Shown here piece by piece: positions 33,801 to 47,000 of a stretch of DNA of 64,000 nucleotides (positions are counted from its first letter, which is position 1; every line of letters begins with the position of its first letter). The position numbers were made by a program, and so were the translations under genes. A model generated the notes under the pieces. The model made no database searches and was not told the origin of the DNA. It was given only the letters and a program-made list of their open reading frames with translations. The DNA comes from Serilophus lunatus (Eukaryota > Chordata > Aves > Passeriformes > Eurylaimidae): the NCBI GenBank assembly GCA_013399895.1, contig VXBA01005375.1, forward strand, positions 124,001 through 188,000. Reading direction: 5' to 3'.

Positions 33801-34729
33801 AATCTTTTTAGCCAAGGCTCAACAAGCAGCCCGCTTGCAGCAGACACAGCCCATGGAAAGTTCCATGCAGATAGTCTCAGGCTGGCAAATTTTAAACAAC
33901 TGGAAAGAGCGACTTAAACCGGAAAATGTTAAGAACTCTTACGCATGGCTATCCAGTTCTCCCAAACTGCTTACTTTCCCTACTTAAAGTATGCGTGTGC
34001 ATGGACGTATATATTTTCACATAAACCGGCACCACTAAAATGACACTATTAAAAGAATATTGCTTCTGTGTACCTCCTTCCCTAGTGAACAGTTTTTGCC
34101 TGGGTTTTCCAGCACAGCGCTCCCTTGTACAGTGTAAGCAGTGCACCATGAACATGGCACAATACCATTTGAAGCCACTACTGCAGTTTCAGCTACCACA
34201 GTTGGCAATTGCTTGAAGAGAAAATGACGGGGACTTATTGAAGAGGCTGTAACTGAGCCGGCAAGGACCCTTTGGGGTATTTCAGGTTCCGAGCACGTCA
34301 GCGGCATGAGCTGAACCGAAAGCCTTGCAGCGCTCCCGCAGTCCTCTTTGCAACACAGTACTACATTGTCCTGGGCACGGGCAAGAACACTCCTTCTGCG
34401 GTTAAGATGATCTTGGCAGAAGCACCTTTTAACGGGCATATTTCACTTGCAAGATAAACATACGACTTAAAGCTCACTACCTGTTTTTCCATTTTTTCCC
34501 CCCTCTCAAAGAAAAGTCACTATTTTCCCAAATCACATGCATCTTAAGTCTCCAGCAAATGCGGACCACTATCTGGATGTTCGGTAATTCATCATTAAAA
34601 ATGTTAGTGCGTCTACGAGCAATGACTGAAAAAAAATAGTCTATGTTAAATCAATAAAGTAAATAAAAATAATATAAAAATAATAAAAAATCAGAAACCT
34701 AAAAAACCTCTTCCTAGGACTGTTTTCCC
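27900..34729. other. Intergenic region, RhoGAP pseudogene to MBOAT1
   Basis: The sequence stays GC-rich to about 28.5 kb, where degraded 3' parts of the RhoGAP pseudogene may lie but cannot be assigned. A purine-rich stretch runs from about 28590 to 28830, and a T-rich run lies at 28002-28038. From 29 kb on it is AT-rich with one old CR1 copy (about 32834-33125). I see no gene. The AT-rich block at 34640-34700 directly abuts the MBOAT1 CpG island. Confidence 0.65.
32834..33125 (+). mobile_element. Old CR1-like LINE 3' end, different from the avian-type CR1s
   Basis: The plus strand shows a degenerate CR1 ORF2 C-terminus and 3' end: GGAGAGATTAACTAGATTCC, then TATGAAGTTATGAATAGAAT, then TTTAAAACAAACCAAGGGAA, GTACTTTTTCATACAGCACA, TAATTAAGCAGCAGAACCC, and the terminal segment AGATAGGCCTATGAATGGCT followed by ATTAAACATG. 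This AT-rich version with a RATAGGYCTAT..ATGGCTATTA end is the form I recall from ancient amniote CR1 families, seen in turtles and crocodilians as well as birds. Many stops are present. The left limit is uncertain. Confidence 0.75.
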
Positions 34730-34911
34730 TGGGACACCCCAGCTCTCGTCTGCCTGGTGGGGCTGTGAACCGGCGTCTCGGCCCTGCGGGCGCCGGACAA
34801 GTTTGTGCTTTTTGGCGAGAATCTGCGGACAGGAAACTCTGCCGCGGCAGCAGCTGCCGGTACGCGCCCGGCCGAACGGAGCCCGCGGGGCTCACCGACA
34901 CCACGCCGGGC

Positions 34912-34938
34912 NNNNNNNNNNNNNNNNNNNNNNNNNNN
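34912..34938. other. Assembly gap (27 N) in MBOAT1 5' region
   Basis: There are 27 unresolved bases 62 bases upstream of the MBOAT1 start codon, flanked by GC-rich sequence. Frames crossing it are not reliable. Confidence 0.97.
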
Positions 34939-35000
34939 GTCGGGAGCGGCGGGAGGTGGGCGCGGGGGCCGGGGCCGTGCGGCGGCGAGGGGGATGCGGC

Positions 35001-35090
35001 ATGGCCGAGCCACCCGGAGCCCCGCACCGCACCACCGGCTCCACCTTGCTGTACCCGCTGAGTGCGCTGCTGGGCATCCCGCTGGACCAG
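35001..35090 (+). CDS. MBOAT1: MBOAT1 coding exon 1
   Basis: The ATG at 35001 has a good context (G at -3, G at +4) and opens 30 codons that end exactly at a GTGAGG donor (35091), phase 0. The product begins MAEPPGAPHRTTGSTLL and ends PLSALLGIPLDQ. The RTTGSTxLxPLSxLLGIPLDQ pattern is the MBOAT1 N-terminus; MBOAT2 differs here. MBOAT1 (LPEAT1/LPLAT1) is a multi-pass ER-membrane O-acyltransferase that reacylates lysophosphatidylethanolamine and lysophosphatidylserine in the Lands cycle, preferring unsaturated acyl-CoA such as oleoyl-CoA (family knowledge). This exon is the cytosolic N-terminal tail. Another ATG sits 7 bases upstream in a different frame. Confidence 0.95.
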
Positions 35091-38000
35091 GTGAGGAGGC
35101 TGCGAGCCGCGCCGGGTGGGGCGGGATTCCGTGCGTGTCCTGAAGCGGGAGACTCTGCCTGGCAGAGACGGGAGGTCCGGCACTGTCACGCCGTGTGTCT
35201 GCCCAAGGGCCTCGGGAGCATCGCGGGGACACCCGCCCCCACGGGAGGAGCGGGTTCGGGCGCGGGTCAGGTGCAGCCGCGCCGCTCCGCCGGGTGGGCT
35301 CCTGTCACCCTGGGAGCCCTTCGTTTTTCCCGGCAGTGCCTGGCGCTTTTCCTACTCTGGCAAGAAGTCGCTGCTGGATGCTGCTGGATGCTGTTACTCA
35401 CGGTGCTAGGCTGACTGCGGCAGTTTGGAATGCTTCGGGAGCTCGGGTGCTGGCCCACCTCTGGGGACCGCGTGGGAACGTGCGAGGTGTCCTGTGAGGA
35501 ATTCTGACGTTCAGGCGCCGCTTTTGTGGCTACAGGACTGTAGAAGGCAGGCTCAGAAGTCACTTCCAGCCTAGTCCAAGCGCCTGATGGAATCGCAAAA
35601 CTTGTGTACGGAGATAGGCAAAACACACAGACGTACACACACAAGCAGTTTAAAGGATGATAATAGCACAATAGATTTTTTGCTGTGGTGGTGTTTTCTG
35701 ATGGTTTATAGTCTCCTAGTTCAACTGATGGCTACCAGGCAGAAAATGTTGCTCTCGCCCACTGACCCCCTTTTATTATCTCAAGCCTGCATGCACCTGC
35801 TGCCTTCCTGCATTCTTTCACTGATGAGGAAGTTAGGGCTGAAAGTTTGTGCTAGCCAGAAAAAGTCGCCACCAAACTACTAGTAGTTTATACTACTAGG
35901 AGTAGTTTGTACTTAATACTTAAGCTGAGCTCTAAGAAACCAGGCCAGCAGAGGTGTGCTTGGTAAAAACAAACAGAAGACTGAAATTTATTTGCTTTCT
36001 TCTGTTTGCAGAGTGATTGGTGCTAGGTGTCATATTTTACTACTGTTTGTTTTTCAACTTGAGTAAGGAATGTGTCATTTTACAGACTAAATCCCTTCAT
36101 CTAACCATACCTGTTTTCCCTTTTTTTTTGACAGAAAACAGGTTTTGATGCAAGAAAAGAGATCTGTTGCTCAAAGCTAAAACAGTTAAACAATAAAGGC
36201 CTATAATTATCTGTAAGCTATTAATTTAGGAGAAGGCCCTTAAATAGCGATAGCTTCTTTTTTGAGGTATTTCATAACATGATTGATGAATATGGGAACA
36301 CCAAAGGAACTGGGAATAGGAAATGTTGACTGCTCCAGCTTGTGGTGCCACAGCATGCGTACCGTGTTAGGCAGACTCAGTTACAAAACTGAGTGAAATC
36401 TTGACAGACTGCAGGTTTTTTTTCTAAGCTTTCAAAATCTTGCTCTTCCATTCAGCCAAGGTGACACAAAGATGATCTTGTCCATGGAGACAATTCTCCT
36501 CATGACATTCTGAGTCTGAGGATGCTTCACTGCATCTGGTTACATGCTGTGTCTGTCCCAGGGCCCTGGCCTCACGGGTGCTGGTGGTGGGCACTTCTGT
36601 GTCTGGTGATTTGCATCTTGAGCCCACACCAGTGTGTGTGGGCGCTTGCTCTGGGGTTAGCAGTGTGGCTGGGCTTCGCAAGCACACGTGCAGGCGTAGG
36701 TGCTGTCCCTGTGGCTTCAGCAGTATGGAGAAGTGATACTCCAGGAGGACCCCTCCATTGCTGGGGTTCATCACAGAACTGCAGTGTAGCTGTGATGAAA
36801 TAGAGCTTTCCTCACCTGAAAATCCACCCTGCTAATACTCCCTGTGAGATTATGCTTTCAGTCATTTTAAAAAGTCTCCTCTTGCCCTACTGCAGTGTGC
36901 TGCACCGTGCCAAGCATCAGAGATTTCTGCTGCCCTGCAATAGGAAATGCTCAGATCACTGCACAGAAGCATTGTGCCGTCACTGTCCCCTCCTCACTTG
37001 AGTCTCAACTCTGACTTGCCCTCAGAAGCAAAATAAAAATGTTTTCACATAGCTGTTCTGCCAGATGGCTTGCTTACCTTACTGATTAGAACGAGAGAAT
37101 GCTGTGGTGGAAAAGTTCATTCACTTGCTCCTCTGCACAGGTGGGAGGTTTGCGTGTGAAAGGCCATTTTACTAGGTATGAATCCCTCATGGAGCAGAGG
37201 CTGGTTTTATGAGTCCCTGCAATGCTGACAGGCTCTCTGTGCCTTCTGCTCTGTGGCTAGGCTGCAACAGGGGAGATGTCTCTGTTTTCTCATGGGGTGT
37301 CCACATCATTGGGCTCAGCCTGTTGGATGGTGACAGTCCTAATCTCCCTCTGGTCCATGTGGCTGGCCCTGACCCTTCAAAAATGCAGAGAAGTGCCTGG
37401 AGAGTGAGAGGCAAAGGTTCAGAGGTATATTTTAGACCCTCCAGGACACTGTGGTACATGAAGGCCATGTATGTCTGCCTGTATGTTAAGTGCACTGAGG
37501 ACATGTCCCTTCTTTTATAGAGATGTTTTTTCATGAGGTTTCATTCTGTGCAAGAGACCAGAAAAAAAAGGTTGAGCTAAAGGTCTGAAAAATGAAAGTT
37601 GTCATCGTTACCCTTTCATAGCAGGGGCAGAAAAGCTGTAGTGATTGTAGGGTGGAAAATGTTTTGTCATCTAAGAAGCAGCTGTTGTATCACTTACTAT
37701 GGGAAGCTTGGATGAATGTGAAAATGTCATTTTTCACGTTGGTTGTTTTCTTAATTTTAAAAAATTACAACTTACGTTTAAAATCAGCGCAGAATTACAG
37801 AGAGTGCAGTTCATGTCTGCACTGTGTACCTGGCAGACTGTTTGCATTTTGTTTAGCAGACAATTTACTGCATGAGAACATAGCAGTGTTTTCTGTTTTA
37901 GATGCTAAAATAATCCTGATGTGTCAGTGTGCATTTGCATGTCTCTTTAATGGATGATTTATCTTTGACTTTAGCATTGAAATATTATTTTTGAAGAAGC

Positions 38001-41000
38001 GCTGTATTTGGTAACAAGATTAATGAGCTTGAAAGAGGATGAAAAGACTCTGTGTTTGATTCATTCTCATATCACAGGAAAGCAGACTTTGAAGTTTAGC
38101 TGACTTGTGTTCTAAAAATATCTGGCTAGGTCAATGACATACCTTCAGCAGCACTTGGAAAAGAGTTTTGGGGTGTTTCATTTCCTTATCATATATGCTC
38201 CAGATCACTGATGCTGGAATGTCATCTTTCCGGTATTCTTATCCAGTGACTTTTGGCAAAGTATATTATTTTTTGTTATATATGCCCAAAATCACCACTT
38301 TCAGGATATAGTCTTCTACCATAAATCAGTGAGATATGGGAAGTTAAACATTAATCTTTAATAGTGTAATTTGTGTAAACAAAGTGTATGTGTGTATAGA
38401 TACAGTGAAGAAAAGAAATATATTTTGTAAAGCTATATTAAAAGTAAATTTAATGGAATTGCTTGTCCATGTGTAGTTTCACCTTGCCTTCCTAAGCTCG
38501 AGGCATCTCTAGAAGCAATTCTGGTTCAAAGGGTTAAGACGTGACTGTAAAGTTTCATTTCTCAAGGTTATTTTGTCATACCCTTGATATCCCAGGTTAA
38601 CTGTTGCCTTAGAAGCAGCAACCCTAGTGAAAATGGGCAACCGCTGTACAGCAAACCTTACATTTTAACAGGCCTTGCACAGACAGGCCTGTGTTGGACT
38701 GTACCAGATTTGTGGATTTTCAGAGAAATATATTCTCTGTTCAAAAAGACTATCTCAAAAACTGTATGAACACCTTCTCATGTTTCTATCAGAGGCTTTT
38801 TAACTTCAGTGTTTTCATTGATGAGGCCAGCCATGTTTCCCTAAGGAGGAAAAAAATGTTCATTTAAACTAAATTTTTGATGCTTTGGCTGTGGGTTTTA
38901 TGTCTTATTTTTCATTTTAATTCTTTCATTGTAGGTCATCTGTGTTTTGTCTGAAGTTTAAATTAAACACTAACTATAGAGGGACTCTGGGACATGCCTC
39001 TGAGTCTTGGGACAGTTGAAAGATTGAAGATGTCTTCCTGTCATTCCTCGCCTTTGAATAACTTTCTGCTCAAAGCATGCTGATTTAAAATCGAGAAAGA
39101 AGAACAAAACATATGTATCTTTTTTTTCCTTTTACAAAAAACACGTAGTCTGATCCCAGAATCAGGCATGGTTTTGTTAACTGTCACGTTTTCCAACTCT
39201 TTCGCTGTCCAACATCAGTTTTATTTCTATGCTTTCTGATATAGCCAGTGAGCAGATCTGCCAGTCTCGAGCCTTTTTGTGCGACTTTTCTAATTCACTT
39301 TTTAGGCAGAGTAATGAAAAAGTAGTTTTTAAGGAATTCAACAAACTTTAGGCTGTGAACTTTAAGGATCCTTTAATGATTGTCAATAGAGGCATTAGAA
39401 GTTGTAATGCTGAGGAAGAAAATTCATTTGTTACAGACTGAAGTGAGATAACTAAAGGCGGAAGCTCATTAAAGACTTACATAGGGTTAGTATCAGATTT
39501 TTAACTGAAAAATAGCTGCTCTCAAGTAATGGCAACAACTACCCATGTTTGGTATAAACTGTGCTATATTTCAGTTTCCTAATGTCTCTCATTTTAGAGT
39601 TGAAAATTCTATGTTTTCATTTTGATTTGCAGCAGTATTTGTCACAGTTGATACCTCCCTGCCTGACACCCTCATGTACGAAAAATAAAGCTATGTAAAT
39701 TTTACTTATATGAGAAAACAGTAGGAAAGGATTAAATTCGAAGTCAATATCATAAACCACATTCGTAGAGAAATATTATTAACATTGCCAAACCCAACTT
39801 TAGTTTGGTATTTTCTGACTTTTGAGGACCCAGATTTTGTAAAGCTGTTATCTTTAAAGGAAACCATTAGCTTTTTACTGTAATGCCATGAAGGATGTAG
39901 CACTTGATATAGAGAACAGGCATAGTCTTGCTAACCCTGTTTTGGGTTCCCAGATAAACAGATGCCTGTGAGCCGGGCAGTTCGTAGTGCATTTAGAGCA
40001 AATCCACTCTCACTTGTTGCAGCTACTTGTACAAGGACCAAGATTCTGTATCTTCGTGAGACAGTCCTGGGAGAGAGGTATAGTACGTTTCAAAGATTAA
40101 GGTCATATGCAAAGCATTTCTTTCTGTTCAGGTCAGCTGTTACATCCCTTGTGCCTTGAAGTTTTAATTTGGCAAGGAACAAAAGTGCAACTAGAATCAG
40201 CTGCTTACAATCTTCTCCCTTTTAAGCACTTTCCTTCTCATTTGTGTTAAACAAGATCTGGAAAAATAAACGTTGAAGGGCTGCATAAAGTTTCCTGAAG
40301 CCTACTCTGCATGTTAATCACGCCAGCACTGACTTAGTGGTGCTTTGCAGCTATTTTGAGAAAATACAGAGTACTGATGAAGACTCTTGGGCTCCAGCCT
40401 AGGTATCTAGGAACTGAGCACAGAGCTGGCTCTGTGCTTTCAGGGGAGTCCCTGATGCTTAGGATTTACTGTGTGTTGGCCAGCCTGGCACAGTGTTTAA
40501 TGCCCTGGCTGCTCCTTGGCTCCTGTTGCAGTTCACAAGAACGGGCAGCGCTGGAGGCAGACTTGCCAAACTGCAAGTGGTGCTACTAATCCCTAGGCAG
40601 GGGTGGCTGCGGCACTGGGCTTGGAATTGCTGTAGAGGTGAACCCAACCTTTTGTACTTGTCCAAAACCAAGTAAAAAGTCTGATGTCAATAGGTCTGAT
40701 GTGTCTTTGGAGTGAAAAAAATCCCTCTATATTTCACTTAGTAGTTACAGGTAACCTTAAGTGTAACAAACCTCATCTCCTGGAGGCATAGGTAGTCCAC
40801 TTGGGGTGATTAAGGAGAGCTTCCAGAAACTTGGGCTTCCTCTTGGAATTATAGCCTGATGCAAAAATTTCTAGTGTCCTTTATTAATAGTGGTGGGAGT
40901 CTTTATGTTAACATGTAGTTTGGATGAAGAGTGTGCTTTGGGAAGGAATCTCTTGACTGTCTCCACTTGGCACACTTTGTATATGAAGTGGCCCTGGAGC

Positions 41001-44000
41001 ATCTACACCAGTTTTCTGTCTGAGAATGTGAAGCCAAAGGATGTCCCCAGGGGCCTGTGGTGCTTCAGCTGGTGAGGGGCACATGGCACTAGAGCTCAGC
41101 TCCTCTGAATTGAGACCCTCTGGACAATGAGCTATGTGAATGAGGGGTTCCCATCCTCACCTGTTTTGCTCTTCAGACCCATTTTTGCTGCACCACAGCA
41201 CTTGCTAAGATGGGCATAGTGGAATTCTCTGACCTTCATTTGGCAGTTTCTTCTGAGCGTAGCGCTGGTCAGGCTTGTTTGGTCACTTCTGAATAGGTGG
41301 AATCCAGCCCGTTCTGCACGGGGCTCAGCTGGGTCAGCCAGTCCTGCCTCTGCCAAGGGAGAGAACAACGCATGGAGAAAAACAGAGAGGGGAAACCCTT
41401 TGGGTGGTCTTTCCCCAGACTAAGATTGCATCATTCTCCCGTCTTATGATCTTGATTGGAAATGTTTATTTTCACCACTCCTTTTTTTTTGCCGGCTTAA
41501 AACATTTTAAACAGCTCTTGCAAAACTGTAGGTGAACACAGAAGCAAAAACAAAACCATAAGCAATAGATTCTGACATAAATGGGTATTTTTGGAGGGAG
41601 TCTATTTACAGTATGTTGCATGCTTAATGGAGTTGGGTGGAAATTTGTTTTTCTACTGTGTTTTGGGCTTCCCTCCTGACAAGAAAATTGCAGACTTTTA
41701 AAAAAATAGTAATGTGAGGAAAAAACACCTTGTAAATGTATTTTTTACTCAAATATATTGAAACATTTAAAAATTCCCAAAGAACTTGTTCTCAGTCATT
41801 CCTCTAGGTGTTAGTAAAATACCTGAATGAAAAATAATTTTTAAACCCAAAATTTTAGGTATTAACTAGAGAGCTTTACCTGCCTGGAATTACTTTTATT
41901 TTTTTCTGTAACAGGAAATGGTAGTCATTATTCTGAAAACTACTAAGAAAGTCAGTCAGTCAGTCTGTAGCATGGGTGTTGCCGTACTATCTGGTTTTAG
42001 GCAAAATACATACTAAATATTAGAAAAATTCTTCATTTCCCTTTATCTGGATGCCTTGTCCAATTGGGATTTGAGCACTCCCAACATTACCTGCTGTTCT
42101 TGAGTGATTGAGTAGCTAGATAATGGGAGTTTTGCCTGTGTCCCCATGTGATACTCTGCAGTTTAGTGGGTGGGATGCTGTCTCAAAGCATCTGAGCTGC
42201 CTACCTAGATGACTTATGCACAAGACAGATGTATGTAGATCTGTCTGGTATGTCCCAGAGGAAAAAATGGCGATCTTATGGAATAGCAAGTTTAAAAATT
42301 TTAATCAGTGTGACATTATATTCTGCAGTCTTTGAGTTCAGTGAGTGTGTCAGGCTGGAGATGTCTGGAATAGAAAAAGAAGGAAAGAAAATACTCTTTT
42401 AGATAATTTCTTTGGGTTGCTTGCAGAATGCTAGAAAATCTAAATAACAATTTCAGGCCAAGAAGGAAACTTCATCTGCTGGCTGTAATAGGCTGGGTGA
42501 GTGTTTGCTGCTTCTACAGGCCCCAGTCTTGTGACAAAGGCTCTAATTGGACTTGAGCAATTTCTTAATTTATGTTTTTTTGTTCAAGTGCAATTTGGCA
42601 CTGGTATGCAGATAGGAAAGGAATGGGGAAGGCAAGACGACAGAGCAAACCCCGAGACATTTAGGGACCCCCCTCTCCCAACATTTCCATGCTTGTTTTT
42701 GTGCTCATGTACTGGTTTTAAGCAAACTTTTTTATTTTTTTAATGGACCACTGAGTAGAAGACTTTTAATTTTTAACTCTTACATCTAGCTTAAATGACA
42801 CTATAAACTGGTGAAAGTAGGGGTTTTTCCCTGTTATCAGTGTGAGGGAGTCTTAAAGAGAGTACATTATTGACTTTGTTTATCTTATGTGTGCACACAT
42901 AGAGGGCAGGTTCACATCCCTGACTCCTATGGTTTGTATTATTTATACCAGCAAATTCCAGCTGATAGATCCATAATTTATCTGGTTTAGAGAGAGTTTT
43001 GGAATTACTTCTTTCGCTTACAAGCGGAGTTTTAAGTAATCTGACATTTACACTTGGTATGTGTCAGGGTTTCTCAGGATGTTTTGCCAACTGTGCTGTA
43101 TTGAAGGTGAAGACAAAGTGTACATAAACGGTTTGGAGACAGCAACTGAGAAGTTAAAGGACTTTTTTTTGAATTAAGTCCAATTTTTGATGGGAGCATT
43201 ATACATCCATAGTGAGTTGTAGGCACTGTTAGCCCCCGCAGCTGTTTATGCCTGTGTGTGTATGTTTATGTTCACGCTAATTCTCTTGAGGCAAAAAATT
43301 GTGGTCTGTAGTTGCCACAGCAACAATAACACTGCTCTCAGACTATGGGTGGATTTTCCCTATTTTGTACAAGTGTGCCAAAAGTATAGGCATATTGCTG
43401 TGATACACTGTGAAATATGATAGACTCTTGAGAGGGGAAACACTTGTTTTTTTGTTCAGAGAATGTAATTTTAATTTTGTATTACCTTTATTACCACTTC
43501 TCTAGCAGGGTGCTAGTTCTCAATTTGTAAATGTAACATCACAGAGAGGAAGATGGGCTCAGTAGTTTTGAAAAAGAAAGTTTCAGAGATATTCTGCTGA
43601 TGATGATAAGTAAATAAAATGATGACTAGAACAAAAAATGGTCCAGGGCAGAGGGAAATGGGTGACATTGATGTCTATCCCGTTGTAGTTGCTCTTGTCA
43701 ATCAAAAGATGACTAACTATTCTTTGCCATGAAACCAGAATAAAAATATGAGCTAGATAAAAGAGAAAAGAATTACAGGGTAAACTTATTTTCTTAAACA
43801 TGCAAAAGCAAAGGGAAGGAACTGAGAAGTTTGCTTTAGTAATGTGACTTTTAAGAGGGATCATGGTGAAAGTATACATGAACAGCATAAGAGAAAGTGA
43901 TCTAGGACTTAGAATCACAGAAGTCTTAGAATTTAGAATAAACTAAACTAGACTGAACTAGAATTATTTCATTACCTAGAATTAAAGAACTTAGAATTAA

Positions 44001-47000
44001 TTCATCTTGGGTTGAAAGGGACCTTGAAGATCATCTAGTGTCAACTGTGCATGCCAGGGAACCATCCACTAGACCAGGTTACTTGGAGCCCCAGGTGGTC
44101 TGGAACACCTCCAGGGATGGAGAGTTCACAGCCTTTCTCTTTCTCGAGTTCTTACCTTCTACCTCCCAGTGCTCCTTCATGTGCAGTGAAAAGTCTGATA
44201 ATGTTGAAAGGCTGCAGATTTCACCAGTGATTAAAAATTAAGGTCTTTTTCACGCAGTCCAGACCTGGGGCTGTGAAACCCCTTTCAAGAGGAGGCTGCT
44301 AAGGCCAAGAACTTGGCCACAGCCAGTGTGGACTTTGATGTTTTTATGAAAAGCATGAGTTTCTGGACTAAGATTAGCTTAAAAAACTTTCTGAAGTACC
44401 TGTGCTTTTTCTGGATCCTTTCAGTGCCTGTCCCCACTGCAGGCCCCTGAGGTTGATAATGCTTTTAGGATCCCAAGTTGCTGCTGGCAGGTTCAAGCAT
44501 AGCCTCTGCCATTATGGGTGAGTGGGTCTCTCAGAGCCATCATCCCCTTCCAGATCTTGACTCAGTGCTGGATTTATTACTCCAGTTTCTTCACAGGGTG
44601 ATACTGCAGGAAGCGCCAGATCTTTGTAGGGAAGATCAGCCAATGCCCAGGAGAGGTCACTTACTTCTCCAACATCCTGCTTTCAAGCAGCCCTAGATGC
44701 TGCCGTCCTTTTGCTTGTTGGTTTAAATAAGAAGCAACTGACTCCTTATATGATTTGCAATGTATTTCCCTGTTAGTTATCCTTTTGCTTTTCTCTTCTG
44801 ACTTTTAACTGTTGGGGGATTTTTGTCCACATGTGGAGGAGCCCTTCCCCTGTGTTCAGTTCATGCTGCATATCTTTAGTACTGTATTTGGTAGTGATCT
44901 GCATGTTCTCTTTGAAGAGATTATGCCAGCAGGTGTCTGCTGAAGTCTGCCTTCATCGTTTGATAGGGTTCTTACATCCTGATCAGTAGTCTGTTATCTG
45001 TCTGTTTATTAATCATACATTTTATGTGCACCATTACCTCAGTTGTCTAGATATTTGAGTTAGGCTTCTTGGTTTTTTTTTTCCTGGATGAAGTTGAGTC
45101 AGTGTTTAAATGATTGTTAGGAGACAATGGACTCTCTATCTGCCTTCTCTTTTTCCTTTTCCTCTGACATGTCAGTTTTTGAACATAATCACAAATAAAG
45201 GTGATGTACTAGTCCCGTTTAGAAGACCCTAAATGGTAAGTGTGCCTGTTTCCTGTGTTTAGGATCACGTCTTTGCAAGTGCATGGACTCTTTCTATTTG
45301 TGAGATGGTGGCCTTGTTTGTTTGCTGGCAGGTGGAGCTGCTGGCTTGTGCCCTGACAGACACTGAGGACCCAGGACCCTGGTCATCTGCTTCCGAGTGT
45401 CCTCTCCCTTGTGCTGTATAAAGTATGTGCTGCTCATTGCTCGTGTGCCTTCCAGCATCGGAGAAACTGAAGAGCCGCCTGAATCTGAATCTGCACTTTA
45501 GTGCTACAGTAACAGTGGGAAAAACTCCATGTGCGTTTTGAGATAGCTAAGTTTGCTAAAAATCGAACCTGAAATACTTTCTCAAAGTGCTTCTGAAGTA
45601 CCCAGATGTTACTGGTATAAAGTCTTGCGATAGAGAGATGGAAATACATTTTGTAAACCAGCTGTGCATGTCATGCAATGTCCTAGTTCTTTTAAAGCAT
45701 TTTTTGGGGGCTTTACATGTAAAGGGCTTGTTTGAAAGGGAAGCTATAATTATTTATGCAATTTAAAGGATTGTTGAATTTCTTTTCCCTAGCTATATTC
45801 AAATTCTTAGGGTATTTTGAGATGAGTTCACTTGGAGTTTTTGTAATTTTTTTGTTGTACTTTGTTTCTTGGATAATAAGTTGCATGTCACTGCAGAGGA
45901 ACAGCTATGTAATAACTTTTAAAATGTAGGAGCATTCTTGTCTTTTTTTTCCAAACTGTCAAAGAGGAAAAAATGAGACTTGTTCCTGGTGCCTAATAAA
46001 AGCAAATTATGTTTCTGCTATTGCTGACTCATAAGCATGGCAAGAATACAAAAATATAATATTGTGATTAAGCAATGTAAACGTGAGTGAGTTTTCTCCT
46101 TCTGAAGTTGCAGTTATCTTTGGAAAATATCAGTGTTATAACCCGAAGTTCTCTTGTACAGTATGCAAGTAGAACTATGCAATTCTCATGGGGGGATATG
46201 TAAAGGAGTCTTCAACGAGGCAAGGAAATTAAATCTTTTTTCCTCAAATATCATGCAAGGAAAATTATAGCGAAATCCAAAGTTTTTTTGGTTGTTTACA
46301 TTTCTTTATTCACTAACTGATGCTTGCTCGTGCCATGTGTTTTCCTGTTAGTTTTTGTTTTGATTTGGTTGCTAAGTTTGAAAACTAGGAAATGTTTTGT
46401 GTGTTTTTTTCTTTTTGGTGTTTTTTCTTTTTAATTTGAGAGGACAACCCCTGGAATTCTTTCAGAGCATAAGTTTTTTGAAAGGTACTGATGATTTCCA
46501 GATATGTTATTTTAGTGACAGTTGAGATATTTGACTTGTGCCAAGTCCTGAGCCCTTGTCATCTCCAAGTTACTTGTTTTTAATAGTGTCTGAAGTTGAG
46601 TGCCTAAAATTAGCCATGTTCCAAAGTTCAGCTTCCAGAGATATTTGCTGTAGATGTAAGGTTCTTGTAACAGGCATAACTAAACAACTGGAGCTATGTT
46701 CTTGTTCCTTTGCGCGGTTCCAGATCTAGAATAAATGAGCATGAAGCAAGTATGCTGCAAATTCTGAGCAGAAATAAGGAAGGAGAAAAAAGCCACAACA
46801 GGATATTGTCACTGTACATGTTTCATTGGTAGCTTCTCTTTCTGCCACAGTTTTGAAGGGAGTAAAAATAAGTCTGCAACCCACATGAATAAAGCTTAGA
46901 TAAACATATATTAAAATACACAGAGCATTAATTTTACTTTTAAACTGTAGAACGACAGGAAAAAGCAGTATTTTATAGATGTGAAATCTCATGATTGTGA

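Larger units (their letters stand above)
34730..35340. promoter_or_regulatory. MBOAT1: MBOAT1 CpG island and promoter
   Basis: GC- and CpG-rich DNA starts abruptly at about 34730 after an AT-rich block and extends through exon 1 into intron 1 to about 35340. It contains the start codon at 35001 and presumably the 5' UTR and core promoter. An imperfect E2F-like TTTTTGGCGAGAA lies near 34808-34820. I see no TATA box. A 27-base gap at 34912-34938 interrupts the likely 5' UTR. Confidence 0.75.

Noticed and set aside
34035..34439. 134-codon minus-strand frame upstream of MBOAT1
   Set aside because: There are no recognisable motifs, splice context or promoter, and the length is within chance expectation for this window.
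34641..35414. Long frames over the MBOAT1 CpG island on both strands (172-203 codons)
   Set aside because: They cross the 27-base gap, are GC-rich shadows, and ignore the clear exon 1 donor at 35091.
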